NCBI GenBank assembly: GCA_964448135.1
Contig: CAYUVH010000056.1
Span: 1-24,522 of the forward strand
Source: CAYUVH01 sp964448135
Lineage (GTDB): Bacteria; Verrucomicrobiota; Verrucomicrobiia; Limisphaerales; UBA8199
Reading direction: 5' to 3'
DNA: 24,522 bases
Made by a program: the position numbers and the translations under genes
Part shown: one piece after another, positions 1 to 6,524 of the stretch
How the letters are laid out: each line of letters starts with the position of its first letter
How positions within the stretch are numbered: position 1 is the first letter of the stretch
Notes under the pieces: model-generated
Database searches by the model: none
The model's input: the letters and a program-made list of their open reading frames with translations, nothing else
Told to the model about the DNA's origin: nothing

Positions 1-7
1 GAGGGGC

Positions 8-40
8 AATTTCAGATTTGAAATTTGAAATTTGAAATTG
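8..40. repeat. AT-rich ATTTGAAA tandem repeat
   Basis: The heptamer-like unit ATTTGAA is repeated head to tail about four times. Related copies occur at 235-255 and, more diverged, at 19617-19647, all between genes. No coding role is visible. It is probably a low-complexity intergenic repeat. Confidence 0.6.
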
Positions 41-92
41 GGGGAAAGGGGAATGGAGGGGAGGCGAATCGGGATGGTTCGCCAGGGGAGGA

Positions 93-204
93 AAAGTTGA
101 CGCAACCCCGTTGGGGTTGGAGAGCGTGTGGGGTGTTGACCCAGGGTAGCCCTTGACGGGCAACCCTGGGCTGGAGGCCGCAATCCCGTTGGGATTGAAA
201 GAAA
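93..204 (+). repeat. Dispersed hairpin repeat, copy 1
   Basis: Three hairpins stand in a row. The first is CAACCCC-gtt-GGGGTTG (103-119). The second is a long stem of CCCAGGGTAGCCC against GGGCAACCCTGGG (140-170, 12 of 13 pairs). The third is CAATCCC-gtt-GGGATTG (181-197), followed by AAAGAAA. The last part shares the layout 'palindromic CCC..GGGATTGAAAGA' with the copies near 2249, 6409 and 19421. There is no reading frame of interest. Confidence 0.6.
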
Positions 205-243
205 GGCAAGTGCAGGGTTTGAGCGGCAAGGGGGCAATTTGAA

Positions 244-287
244 ATTTGAAATTTGATCCCGCTTTGACCGGGACAGGAATTTCAAAT
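244..287 (-). terminator. Inverted repeat downstream of the symporter gene
   Basis: The arms are ATTTGAAATTTGATCCCG (244-261) and a partner ending ATTTCAAAT (to 287). They can form an imperfect hairpin about 50 bp past the symporter stop. On the minus strand it could act in 3'-end formation, but no run of T follows it. It may simply be another member of the ATTTGAAA repeat class. Confidence 0.3.
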
Positions 288-339
288 GAAAGAAAATGGG
301 ACGAAGTCGGATTGATGGAGGTGGAGAGGATTGAACGGT

Positions 340-2109
340 TCATGGGTTTGGCCTCGAGTCCAGTTTTGATTTCAGGCGGCGGTGGTTCCAGAGCAGGAGC
401 GCGCCGACGCCGAGCATGATGCCGGCGCAGCCGATCATACAGAGGCGCTTCGTCGGTGTGTTGGGGACCAGCACGAGCAGGCTCATGAACGCGCCGTAAA
501 TCAGGGCCATGGTGCCGAGGGTGCGGTATTGCTGGGCGTCGTTGCCCTGGCCCTCTTCCTTATTGAAGTCCACGGGGGTGTTCATTTGTTTGAAAAAATT
601 CTCCACGCGTTCCTTTTCCGCCGCCGAACGCAGGCGGGCAAACAGGCAGGCGAAGAGAAACCACGCGGAGCAAACGACCACATCCAAAAGCACACCCAGC
701 AACAGCTTCCAATCGTCCGCTTCGCGGGTGGTGAGCGGTTGGGCGTCCCAGCCGAAGGCATGTTGGGCCCAACGGGCGTCGAGGTAATTCATGCCGAGCC
801 AGGAGACGGCGAACCCCACCAGCACCGTGCTCCACCCGGCCCAGGACGGCGCGCGTTTGATGAGCGTGCCCCAGATCAGCGGCACGCAATAGGGCAGCGC
901 GATGAGGGCGCCAAAGAGCTGCATGAGATTGAACAGGCCGACCTTGCCGCTGCTGAAGGACAAGGCCGCCACAATGACCAGCACGCCGAAAATGAAGGTG
1001 ACCAATTTGCTGACGAGCAGCATCTCGCGTTCGCTGGCGTGCGGGCGGACGAGAACCTGGTAGAAGTTCTTAACAAAGAAACCGGCGTTCTTGTTCAGGC
1101 CGGTGTCCATGTTGGACATGGTGGCGCCGAAGATGCCGCTGATGAGCAGGCCGAGCATTCCCGCGGGCATGGTGTCGAGGCCGGCGGCGACAAAGGCGCC
1201 TTCCGCCGGGTTTTTGAGATTGGGAAACACGTCGTGCATGTCCGGATGAAGAATCCGCGCGGCCATGGGCGGGATGAACCAGAACAGCGGCCCGATGACA
1301 AACAGGCACGAGGCGAGCAGCGCGGCCCGGCGGGCCTGGCGGCCGTCCTTGGCGTTCAGGTAGCGGGCGGCTTCGAGCATGTTATTGGTGGAGATGAACT
1401 GCTTGATGATGATGGCAATGCTCCAGAGCCAGAGAATTTGCGGCCGCGCGCCTTCGGTCAGATGCAAGTGATGCGAAGGGAGTTTATCAAAAAAGCTGCC
1501 CCACCCGCCGACGGCCGCCACGGCCAGCAAGGCGGTCACGATGGTGATGGGCATGAGTAGAAGCGTTTGAATGAAGTCGCCGGCGGCCACCGCCCACGAG
1601 CCGCCAATCACCGCCATGACGAGAACCACTGTCCCGGTGCCGACCACGGTCGTCGCCAGGTTCCAGCCAAAGGCGGCGGAGATGAAAACGGAGAGGCCGC
1701 TCAACCAGATGCCGGCGTAAAGGACGCCGACGGGAATTTGCACCCAGGTGAAGAGCTGCTCGTTTCCTTTGCCAAAGCGGGCCCGCACCGCCTGGAGCGA
1801 GGTGATGACCCGGGTCTGACGGAAGCGCGGCGCAAAGTAGAGGAAGTTACAGAAGAAGCCGATGGCGTTGCCGAGATACAGAATCATGATCACGGGGCCG
1901 TCCTGGTAGGCCTTGCCGGCGGCGCCGGTGAAGGTCCAGGCGCTGAATTGGGCGACGAACGCGGAGCAGCCGGTCATCCACCAGAGCATTTTGCCGCCGC
2001 CGCGGAAATAATCGCTGGTGTTGCCGATGAACCGGCGGCAAACGACGCCCACCGCCGCCATGAAGGCGAAGTAGAAGCCGATGACCAGGTAATCGTAGGT
2101 GGACAGCAT
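340..2109 (-). CDS. Sodium:solute symporter family (SSF) transporter
   Basis: A 589-residue membrane protein that probably couples uptake of a small organic solute, such as a sugar or sugar acid, to sodium entry across the inner membrane. The sequence shows about a dozen hydrophobic segments. The N-terminal block, with SAFVAQFSAWTFTGAAG near residues 49-65, matches the first helices of SSF proteins. An internal stretch rich in Gly, Met and Asn (GIFGATMSNMDTGLNKNAG) is typical of the family's sodium-site helix 8. A charged loop near residues 495-535 precedes the last two helices, and the length fits larger SSF members. Its upstream neighbour on the same strand is the mannose-6-phosphate isomerase-like gene, 320 bp away across a repeat, so co-transcription is uncertain. 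The substrate cannot be read from the sequence. ATG at 2109 is the first start in frame, and no Shine-Dalgarno sequence is evident. Confidence 0.88.
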   Translation of the reverse strand: MLSTYDYLVIGFYFAFMAAVGVVCRRFIGNTSDYFRGGGKMLWWMTGCSAFVAQFSAWTFTGAAGKAYQDGPVIMILYLGNAIGFFCNFLYFAPRFRQTRVITSLQAVRARFGKGNEQLFTWVQIPVGVLYAGIWLSGLSVFISAAFGWNLATTVVGTGTVVLVMAVIGGSWAVAAGDFIQTLLLMPITIVTALLAVAAVGGWGSFFDKLPSHHLHLTEGARPQILWLWSIAIIIKQFISTNNMLEAARYLNAKDGRQARRAALLASCLFVIGPLFWFIPPMAARILHPDMHDVFPNLKNPAEGAFVAAGLDTMPAGMLGLLISGIFGATMSNMDTGLNKNAGFFVKNFYQVLVRPHASEREMLLVSKLVTFIFGVLVIVAALSFSSGKVGLFNLMQLFGALIALPYCVPLIWGTLIKRAPSWAGWSTVLVGFAVSWLGMNYLDARWAQHAFGWDAQPLTTREADDWKLLLGVLLDVVVCSAWFLFACLFARLRSAAEKERVENFFKQMNTPVDFNKEEGQGNDAQQYRTLGTMALIYGAFMSLLVLVPNTPTKRLCMIGCAGIMLGVGALLLWNHRRLKSKLDSRPNP

Positions 2110-2248
2110 TGCGGGGGTGGGCGGGGCTGGAGCGGGTTAGTTATGTTGTGGATGGTGCTGCCAACGAACCCGGGATGAATGCGCAGACACATGGGTGCCA
2201 CCACGTCTGGCATCTTTACCGGATGCAGGGGATAGGGGCATCTGTTTT

Positions 2249-2325
2249 CCGGTGGTCCCTCCTCGCAGACTCGTCGGGACGCACCGGCTACTGTCTATCA
2301 ACCCTTCGGGATGAAAGAGCATGGG
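2249..2325 (-). repeat. Dispersed hairpin repeat, copy 2
   Basis: Read on the minus strand this is CCCGAAGGGTTGATAGA, then CAGTAGCCGGTG, then a hairpin whose arms are the CCGGTG..TCCC and GGGA..CACCGG blocks (2249-2287). It matches, in the opposite orientation, the copy at 19421-19484. It fills the gap between the symporter and the isomerase-like gene. Confidence 0.65.
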
Positions 2326-2340
2326 GACCGGCAGGCTTGA

Positions 2341-2400
2341 GAATTCCGGCTCGTCCGCGGGCATGTGGACGTTGCTGTGGCCGGGGACGGCCACGCTCCG
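2341..2400. repeat. Paired short hairpins in the gap before the isomerase-like gene
   Basis: Two palindromic blocks are visible: CGTCC..GGACG (2352-2371) and GTGGCC-ggggac-GGCCAC (2377-2394). They extend the repeat at 2249-2325 and lie 30-90 bp past the isomerase stop on the minus strand. They could slow or end transcription but lack a T tract. The 320-bp gap at 2110-2429 otherwise holds nothing that looks coding. Confidence 0.45.
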
Positions 2401-2429
2401 GGCGGAGAGGCTACCGGCTGAGGATTTAG

Positions 2430-3518
2430 TTAAATTGAGGTAATTGGGCATTTTAGCAGCAACATTTCCCACGAATTATCACGATTTTCCCAATGCCAGC
2501 GGCTTGCCGAGCCGGGCAGCAGACAGGTCTGGCCGGGGGCGAGTTCCTGGCGGTTTTCTTCGCAGGCGAGGACGCCGCGGCCGTTGAGGAGGAGGGCGAC
2601 CATGAATTCGTTCCCAGTCCAGGAGGCATCCTGATCGCCGCGCAGGCGGTGCAGCCGGAAGAAATTCCGCCATTGGTCGGCGATGATTTTTTCGTCTAAA
2701 TAATTATCACTTTCCGGCCGGTTTACCACCACGGGCGACTGCCAAAAACTCTGGCGAACATCGTCGAGTGAGTAACGCCGGTAATCGAAAACGTCCAGGC
2801 ACTCCTCCAGCCCGATGCCCATGAAACATTGTTCCGGAGTCAGGGTCACGCCGCCATTGACGGTTTCGCAACGGATCGCCCAATCCGTGGGCTCCATGAG
2901 TTCGACCATGAGGACGCCTTCCCCGATGGCGTGCGGCGTGCGGGCGGGCACCACAAAACAGTCACCGGCCTGGACCGGGATCTTCTCGAAACAGGCCTGC
3001 ATGGCCGGGATGTTTTGCTCGCGGATCAGGCGGCCCCACTCATCGCGAGAGGGTGGATTTTGGAAGCCCAGATACACACAAGCGTCGCCGCGCGTGCCCA
3101 CAATATACCAGCATTCGGTTTTGCCGGCGTGGGAATTGAGGCGCTTTCGGGCAAAAGCGGCGTCGGGGTGGGCCTGGAATTGGAGCCGGACGCCGGAGTC
3201 CAGCAGCTTCCACAAAACCCCGGGATTGGCGGAATCTGCGTTGGCTCCGGAGCCGAACCAGTGAGCGGGGTCTTCGCGCATCCAATCAGCGAGGAGAACC
3301 TCGGAGCCGGCACGGGTGACCCGGCTCAGACCTTCGGCCGGACCTTGTGAATTGGCTCCGTTGCGGGCCCGGATGGTGGAGGCCAGCCAGTCCTCGGGAA
3401 AATGGTTGTCCGGGGCGGCGGGCAAACCCCGAAACCGGCGCAATTCCCGGCCGCCGAGATAGCTGCGCCAGACGATATTGGGCGGCAGGGAAACCGGTGC
3501 GGGGGCGGGGACGGTCAT
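2430..3518 (-). CDS. manA: Class I mannose-6-phosphate isomerase-like protein
   Basis: A 362-residue cytoplasmic protein expected to interconvert mannose-6-phosphate and fructose-6-phosphate with a bound zinc ion. The family signature is clear. QAHPD (Gln115, His117) and GKTECWY (Glu135) supply three zinc ligands, and VPARTPHAIG supplies His196. The opening GGRELRRFRG resembles the GGRKL segment of Bacillus-type enzymes. The C-terminal third is a second cupin-like domain. Length is in the range for short class I enzymes (about 315-390). It starts 67 bp from the divergent pseudopilin gene. The SSF transporter follows on the same strand, so a role in sugar uptake and entry into glycolysis is plausible but inferred. 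A sugar-phosphate isomerase homologue with another substrate cannot be excluded. Confidence 0.85.
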   Translation of the reverse strand: MTVPAPAPVSLPPNIVWRSYLGGRELRRFRGLPAAPDNHFPEDWLASTIRARNGANSQGPAEGLSRVTRAGSEVLLADWMREDPAHWFGSGANADSANPGVLWKLLDSGVRLQFQAHPDAAFARKRLNSHAGKTECWYIVGTRGDACVYLGFQNPPSRDEWGRLIREQNIPAMQACFEKIPVQAGDCFVVPARTPHAIGEGVLMVELMEPTDWAIRCETVNGGVTLTPEQCFMGIGLEECLDVFDYRRYSLDDVRQSFWQSPVVVNRPESDNYLDEKIIADQWRNFFRLHRLRGDQDASWTGNEFMVALLLNGRGVLACEENRQELAPGQTCLLPGSASRWHWENRDNSWEMLLLKCPITSI

Positions 3519-3558
3519 GCTTGGTAATAATTATAAATTTTTTATTGACGTGCCAAGC
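3519..3558. promoter_or_regulatory. Inverted repeat in the manA/pseudopilin divergent promoter
   Basis: GCTTGG (3519-3524) and CCAAGC (3553-3558) form perfect arms around a very AT-rich centre, in the 67-bp space between divergent start codons. This could be an operator or chance. The left arm touches the isomerase start codon. Confidence 0.3.
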
Positions 3559-3573
3559 AAAAATAAATAGAGT
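3545..3573 (+). promoter_or_regulatory. Predicted sigma70-type promoter for the pseudopilin gene
   Basis: TTGACG (3545-3550), a 17-bp spacer and TAGAGT (3568-3573) match the -35/-10 pattern at 5 of 6 and 4 of 6 positions. Transcription would begin near 3580, leaving only about 6 nt before the ATG at 3586. The transcript would be nearly leaderless, which fits the absence of a Shine-Dalgarno sequence. Confidence 0.5.
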
Positions 3574-3585
3574 TTCTGCGTCAGC

Positions 3586-4368
3586 ATGAGAACCCCCATT
3601 CAGTGCGCTGGCGACGGAAGCTCTTCGCTTACCCGGCGGAGGCGGCATCTTGTTGGCTTTACCCTGATCGAATTATTGGTGGTCATTGCCATCATCGCAA
3701 TCCTGGCGGCGATGCTGCTGCCGGCGCTGGCCAAGGCCAAGGAAAAAGCCAAACAGGCGAATTGTATCTCCAATTTGAAGCAGATCGGCGTGGCCCTGAC
3801 GCTGTACGTGGATGATAACAGCGGCTACTACCCGATCGTTTCGTTCACGGACGTAAACGGCAACAGCGTGGACTGGCCCAAGGAACTGACGTCCTACCTG
3901 CCGCAGAAGGGTGGCGCGGTGACCAGCCCGGCGAACCAGGTGTTCATTTGTCCGAGCACGGTTTACTCCAAGATCGCCTATAACGATTTGACCCGCACCT
4001 ACGCGGCGTCCGGAACGCTTTTGGGCCTGGCGGCGACGGGGACGGGACTGACTTCGCAGCTCGCCCGCAAGGCGTCGCCGATGCCCAATCCGACGGACAC
4101 CGTGCTGGTGGTGGAAGCCAAGCAGGAGTATCCGCTGGCCAATCCGCCGAGCGCCTACTCGTTTTCCAATGTTCCCTGGAAGAACAGCTCCAATGCCGGA
4201 GCCTCGCCCGACCTGGCGCAGCAGACGCCGGGTTTGCGGACCTATCTGGATTTTCGCCACAGAAATGGCGTGGCCATGGACGTGTTGTACGGAGACACGG
4301 GCGCGCGGACCATCACGTATGGCAGCGCGAGCAACACCTGGACGCAGACCCTGTGGGAAAACCGGTAA
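3586..4368 (+). CDS. Pseudopilin-like protein, type II secretion/type IV pilin N-terminus
   Basis: A 260-residue protein with a prepilin leader: a basic run (RRRRHLVG), cleavage expected between Gly24 and Phe25, Glu at mature position 5, then a hydrophobic helix to about residue 48 followed by ALAKAKEKAKQ. The next segment (NCISNLKQIGVALTLYVDDN) is the usual continuation in Verrucomicrobia and Planctomycetes. Near the C-terminus, RHRNGVAMDVLYGDTG (about residues 225-240) resembles the H-X9-DG element of these proteins, with DTG in place of DG. Such proteins are made in many copies in these phyla. They are thought to be exported by a type II/type IV pilus system, and their individual roles are mostly unknown. 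The LamG gene starts 42 bp downstream and is probably co-transcribed. Confidence 0.88.
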   Translation: MRTPIQCAGDGSSSLTRRRRHLVGFTLIELLVVIAIIAILAAMLLPALAKAKEKAKQANCISNLKQIGVALTLYVDDNSGYYPIVSFTDVNGNSVDWPKELTSYLPQKGGAVTSPANQVFICPSTVYSKIAYNDLTRTYAASGTLLGLAATGTGLTSQLARKASPMPNPTDTVLVVEAKQEYPLANPPSAYSFSNVPWKNSSNAGASPDLAQQTPGLRTYLDFRHRNGVAMDVLYGDTGARTITYGSASNTWTQTLWENR

Positions 4369-4410
4369 GTCGTTTCGCGAGCAAGCAGTTGAAAAATCCC
4401 ATACCCCCAT

Positions 4411-6252
4411 ATGAAAAGAACCCTTCACGTCCTGACCCTGTTGGGACTTCTCGTGGCGTCGGCGGGCGCGCAGACCTTGTCGAACTACCACGCCACGATC
4501 GTCGGCCAGCTGCCCAACTATTATTACACCTTTGATGGCGGGAGCCTGACGAACAGCGGGACGAACTCCACGGTGATTTCGTGGGCGACGTCGCCGGCGG
4601 TGTTCAGCCAATACACCTTCGACGCCTTTGGCAACGCATACAGTTCCATCTTCTTCTCACCGACCAAGACGGACCTGCTCCTCGATTCGGCGAAAGCCAC
4701 GGACCAGATCATCAACAGCGGCGGCGCCGGGGTGGCGACGACGGAGTCCACGGCCGAAGGTTCGATCACTTTGCTGTTCAAGAGCCTGGACCCGGGAAGT
4801 TTCACCGCGCAGAAATACATTTTTTCAGCGGGCATCGTGAACAGCAACCACAACTCGTGCTCGCTGCTGTTCCAAAACACCAATGCCTCGCTGGGCTCGG
4901 TGTCCAACGCGCTGGTGCTGCGGCTGTTCGACAAGGACACGACGCTCATGTATTACACGAACCTGGTTCCCAACACGTGGTATTACTTCGCGCTGACTTA
5001 TACCGAAGCCACCAACGGGTATTTCTTCGATGGAACGACGAATGTGGTGGTGAAGGCCAAGTGGTATCTCGGGCTGCCGGGCAGCACGCTGGCCACGGGA
5101 AACACCACGAATGCGCTGGATTGCGTGGCGGGCGAAACGTTCCTGTATCTGGGCAACAGCCCGGCTACGACGGCGGGATTCGGGCTGCCGGGCAACGGTT
5201 TATTTGACGAATTCGCGACCTGGACACGGCGATTGAGCGATACGGAAGTGCAGGCGCAGTTTGATGGGATTCCGTCTTCAGTCACGCCCCCGCGTTCGCA
5301 GTATCAATCGGTGGTGTCCTCCCAATTGCCCACCCACTACTTCAAGATGGACGGCAATTACGTGGATTCCGTGGACGGTTCACTTACGCTAAAAACCAAC
5401 ATTGGCACCGTGGCGCTCACGTACGACTATTTTGGGGGCCCGACCAACAGCGTGATGTTCACCGCCGGGGCGGACACCGTCACGAACAACGGAAATCTCC
5501 TGAACGGCGGTGGCGGCTACAACGGCGCGCTGGGGACCGGGCAGGGCTCCATTTCCTGCCTGGTCTGGACTTTGGCGAGCACCAACGTGGGCGGCCAGCG
5601 CTTCGCGTATTCGGCCGGCGGCAATACCGCGGTGAGCAACGCATTCGCTTTATTCGTCGAAAATCTTACGGGCAGCAACCCGACGTCGCTCAAGGTCCGT
5701 TTCGGCGATAGCTCTTCCACCATTCTGCAGGCGTCCAACCTGGTGACGAGCGCGTGGTATTATTTCGCGATGACGTATGACGAATCGGTTTCGTCGAACC
5801 AGGTTTCGTGGTGGCTGGGGCAACCGGGCAAATCACTCCGGAACGGCAAATTCTCCGCTGGGGCGGGTTCCCGTGCCGGCAACGGCCTGGCGTTTTTCAT
5901 CGGCAACAACACGAATTACAACGCCGGCTGGCGCAATAGCGGCCCGACCAGCAGCGGGCGCGTGGATGAATTCGCCATCTGGACCAACAAGCTGACGGGC
6001 GTTCAGGTGACGAACCAGTTCAATGCCCTGGTGGTGGCTCCGCCGCCGCCGCCGGTACTGAGCGTCTCCGCGTCGGGCGGCAACGTGATTCTCTCCTGGG
6101 CGAATACCAACACCGGATACGCGCTGTTCTCCACGACCAACCTGGTGACGCCGAGCTGGGTCAGCGCCGGCAGCGCTTCGAGCGTCGGTAGCAACTTCGT
6201 GGTGACCAACAGCGTGGATGCGGAATTCAAGTACTACCGGCTACAGAAGTAA
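4411..6252 (+). CDS. Secreted protein with two LamG-like (concanavalin A-like) domains
   Basis: A 613-residue protein with a clear signal peptide; cleavage is expected after Ala-Gly-Ala, near residue 20. It contains two related modules, about residues 22-290 and 295-545. Each begins with a Q-L-P-x-(Y/H)-Y-(Y/F) motif (QLPNYYY, QLPTHYF). Each has a WYYFA(L/M)TY strand and ends with a DEFA-(T/I)-W strand followed by a Leu/Gln-rich helix, the usual end of a LamG/Laminin_G_3 domain. A Pro-rich linker (APPPPPVL) leads to a C-terminal module of about 70 residues ending KYYRLQK, of the kind common at the ends of Verrucomicrobia secreted proteins. No catalytic motif is seen, so glycan binding or a surface role is most likely. 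It shares a transcript with the pseudopilin gene and is followed by a strong terminator. Confidence 0.85.
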   Translation: MKRTLHVLTLLGLLVASAGAQTLSNYHATIVGQLPNYYYTFDGGSLTNSGTNSTVISWATSPAVFSQYTFDAFGNAYSSIFFSPTKTDLLLDSAKATDQIINSGGAGVATTESTAEGSITLLFKSLDPGSFTAQKYIFSAGIVNSNHNSCSLLFQNTNASLGSVSNALVLRLFDKDTTLMYYTNLVPNTWYYFALTYTEATNGYFFDGTTNVVVKAKWYLGLPGSTLATGNTTNALDCVAGETFLYLGNSPATTAGFGLPGNGLFDEFATWTRRLSDTEVQAQFDGIPSSVTPPRSQYQSVVSSQLPTHYFKMDGNYVDSVDGSLTLKTNIGTVALTYDYFGGPTNSVMFTAGADTVTNNGNLLNGGGGYNGALGTGQGSISCLVWTLASTNVGGQRFAYSAGGNTAVSNAFALFVENLTGSNPTSLKVRFGDSSSTILQASNLVTSAWYYFAMTYDESVSSNQVSWWLGQPGKSLRNGKFSAGAGSRAGNGLAFFIGNNTNYNAGWRNSGPTSSGRVDEFAIWTNKLTGVQVTNQFNALVVAPPPPPVLSVSASGGNVILSWANTNTGYALFSTTNLVTPSWVSAGSASSVGSNFVVTNSVDAEFKYYRLQK

Positions 6253-6282
6253 GGCGGGCGGATAGTTGGTTGATGGGAATTC

Positions 6283-6314
6283 AAAGTGTGTGTGGGAAAC
6301 CACACGCACTTTTT
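6283..6314 (+). terminator. Rho-independent terminator after the LamG gene
   Basis: AAAGTGTGTGTGG (6283-6295), a GAAA loop, and CCACACGCACTTT (6300-6312) form a 13-bp stem with one G-U pair, running into a T tract. It lies 31 bp past the LamG stop and closes the pseudopilin-LamG transcript. Confidence 0.85.
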
Positions 6315-6362
6315 GTTTACAGCAGTCTATTTAATTCTGTAGCCAAGGCGCCAGGACGTCGC

Positions 6363-6460
6363 GGCCGCGCAGCAGCGCGGCCCTGCCGTTAATGCGGCTA
6401 CAGGCTTACCCAGCGATGAATCGCTGGGCTATTCTCTTTCGTCCCTTCGGGACTTTAGCG
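6363..6460 (-). repeat. Dispersed hairpin repeat, copy 3
   Basis: Three perfect hairpins follow each other: GGCCGCGC-agca-GCGCGGCC (6363-6382), CCCAGCGA-tgaa-TCGCTGGG (6409-6428) and GTCCC-ttc-GGGAC (6441-6453). On the minus strand the last part reads CCCGAAGGGACGAAAGA followed by ATAGCCC, the same order as in the other copies. It occupies most of the 272-bp gap after the LamG gene (6253-6524), which holds no other gene. Confidence 0.65.
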
Positions 6461-6524
6461 GTGCATGGGGATGGGCCACAGGCCGCACACTTCAAAATCA
6501 GCGCCCGCCCCTCCGCAGGGATTA

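Noticed and set aside
1..339. Repeated hairpins as a possible CRISPR array
   Set aside because: The repeats are not evenly spaced, differ in sequence and have no uniform spacers or cas genes nearby.
382..2178. Two long plus-strand frames (382-1560 and 1567-2178)
   Set aside because: Antisense to the SSF transporter. Compositions rich in His, Arg, Glu and Gly with no motifs are typical of the complementary frame of GC-rich coding DNA.
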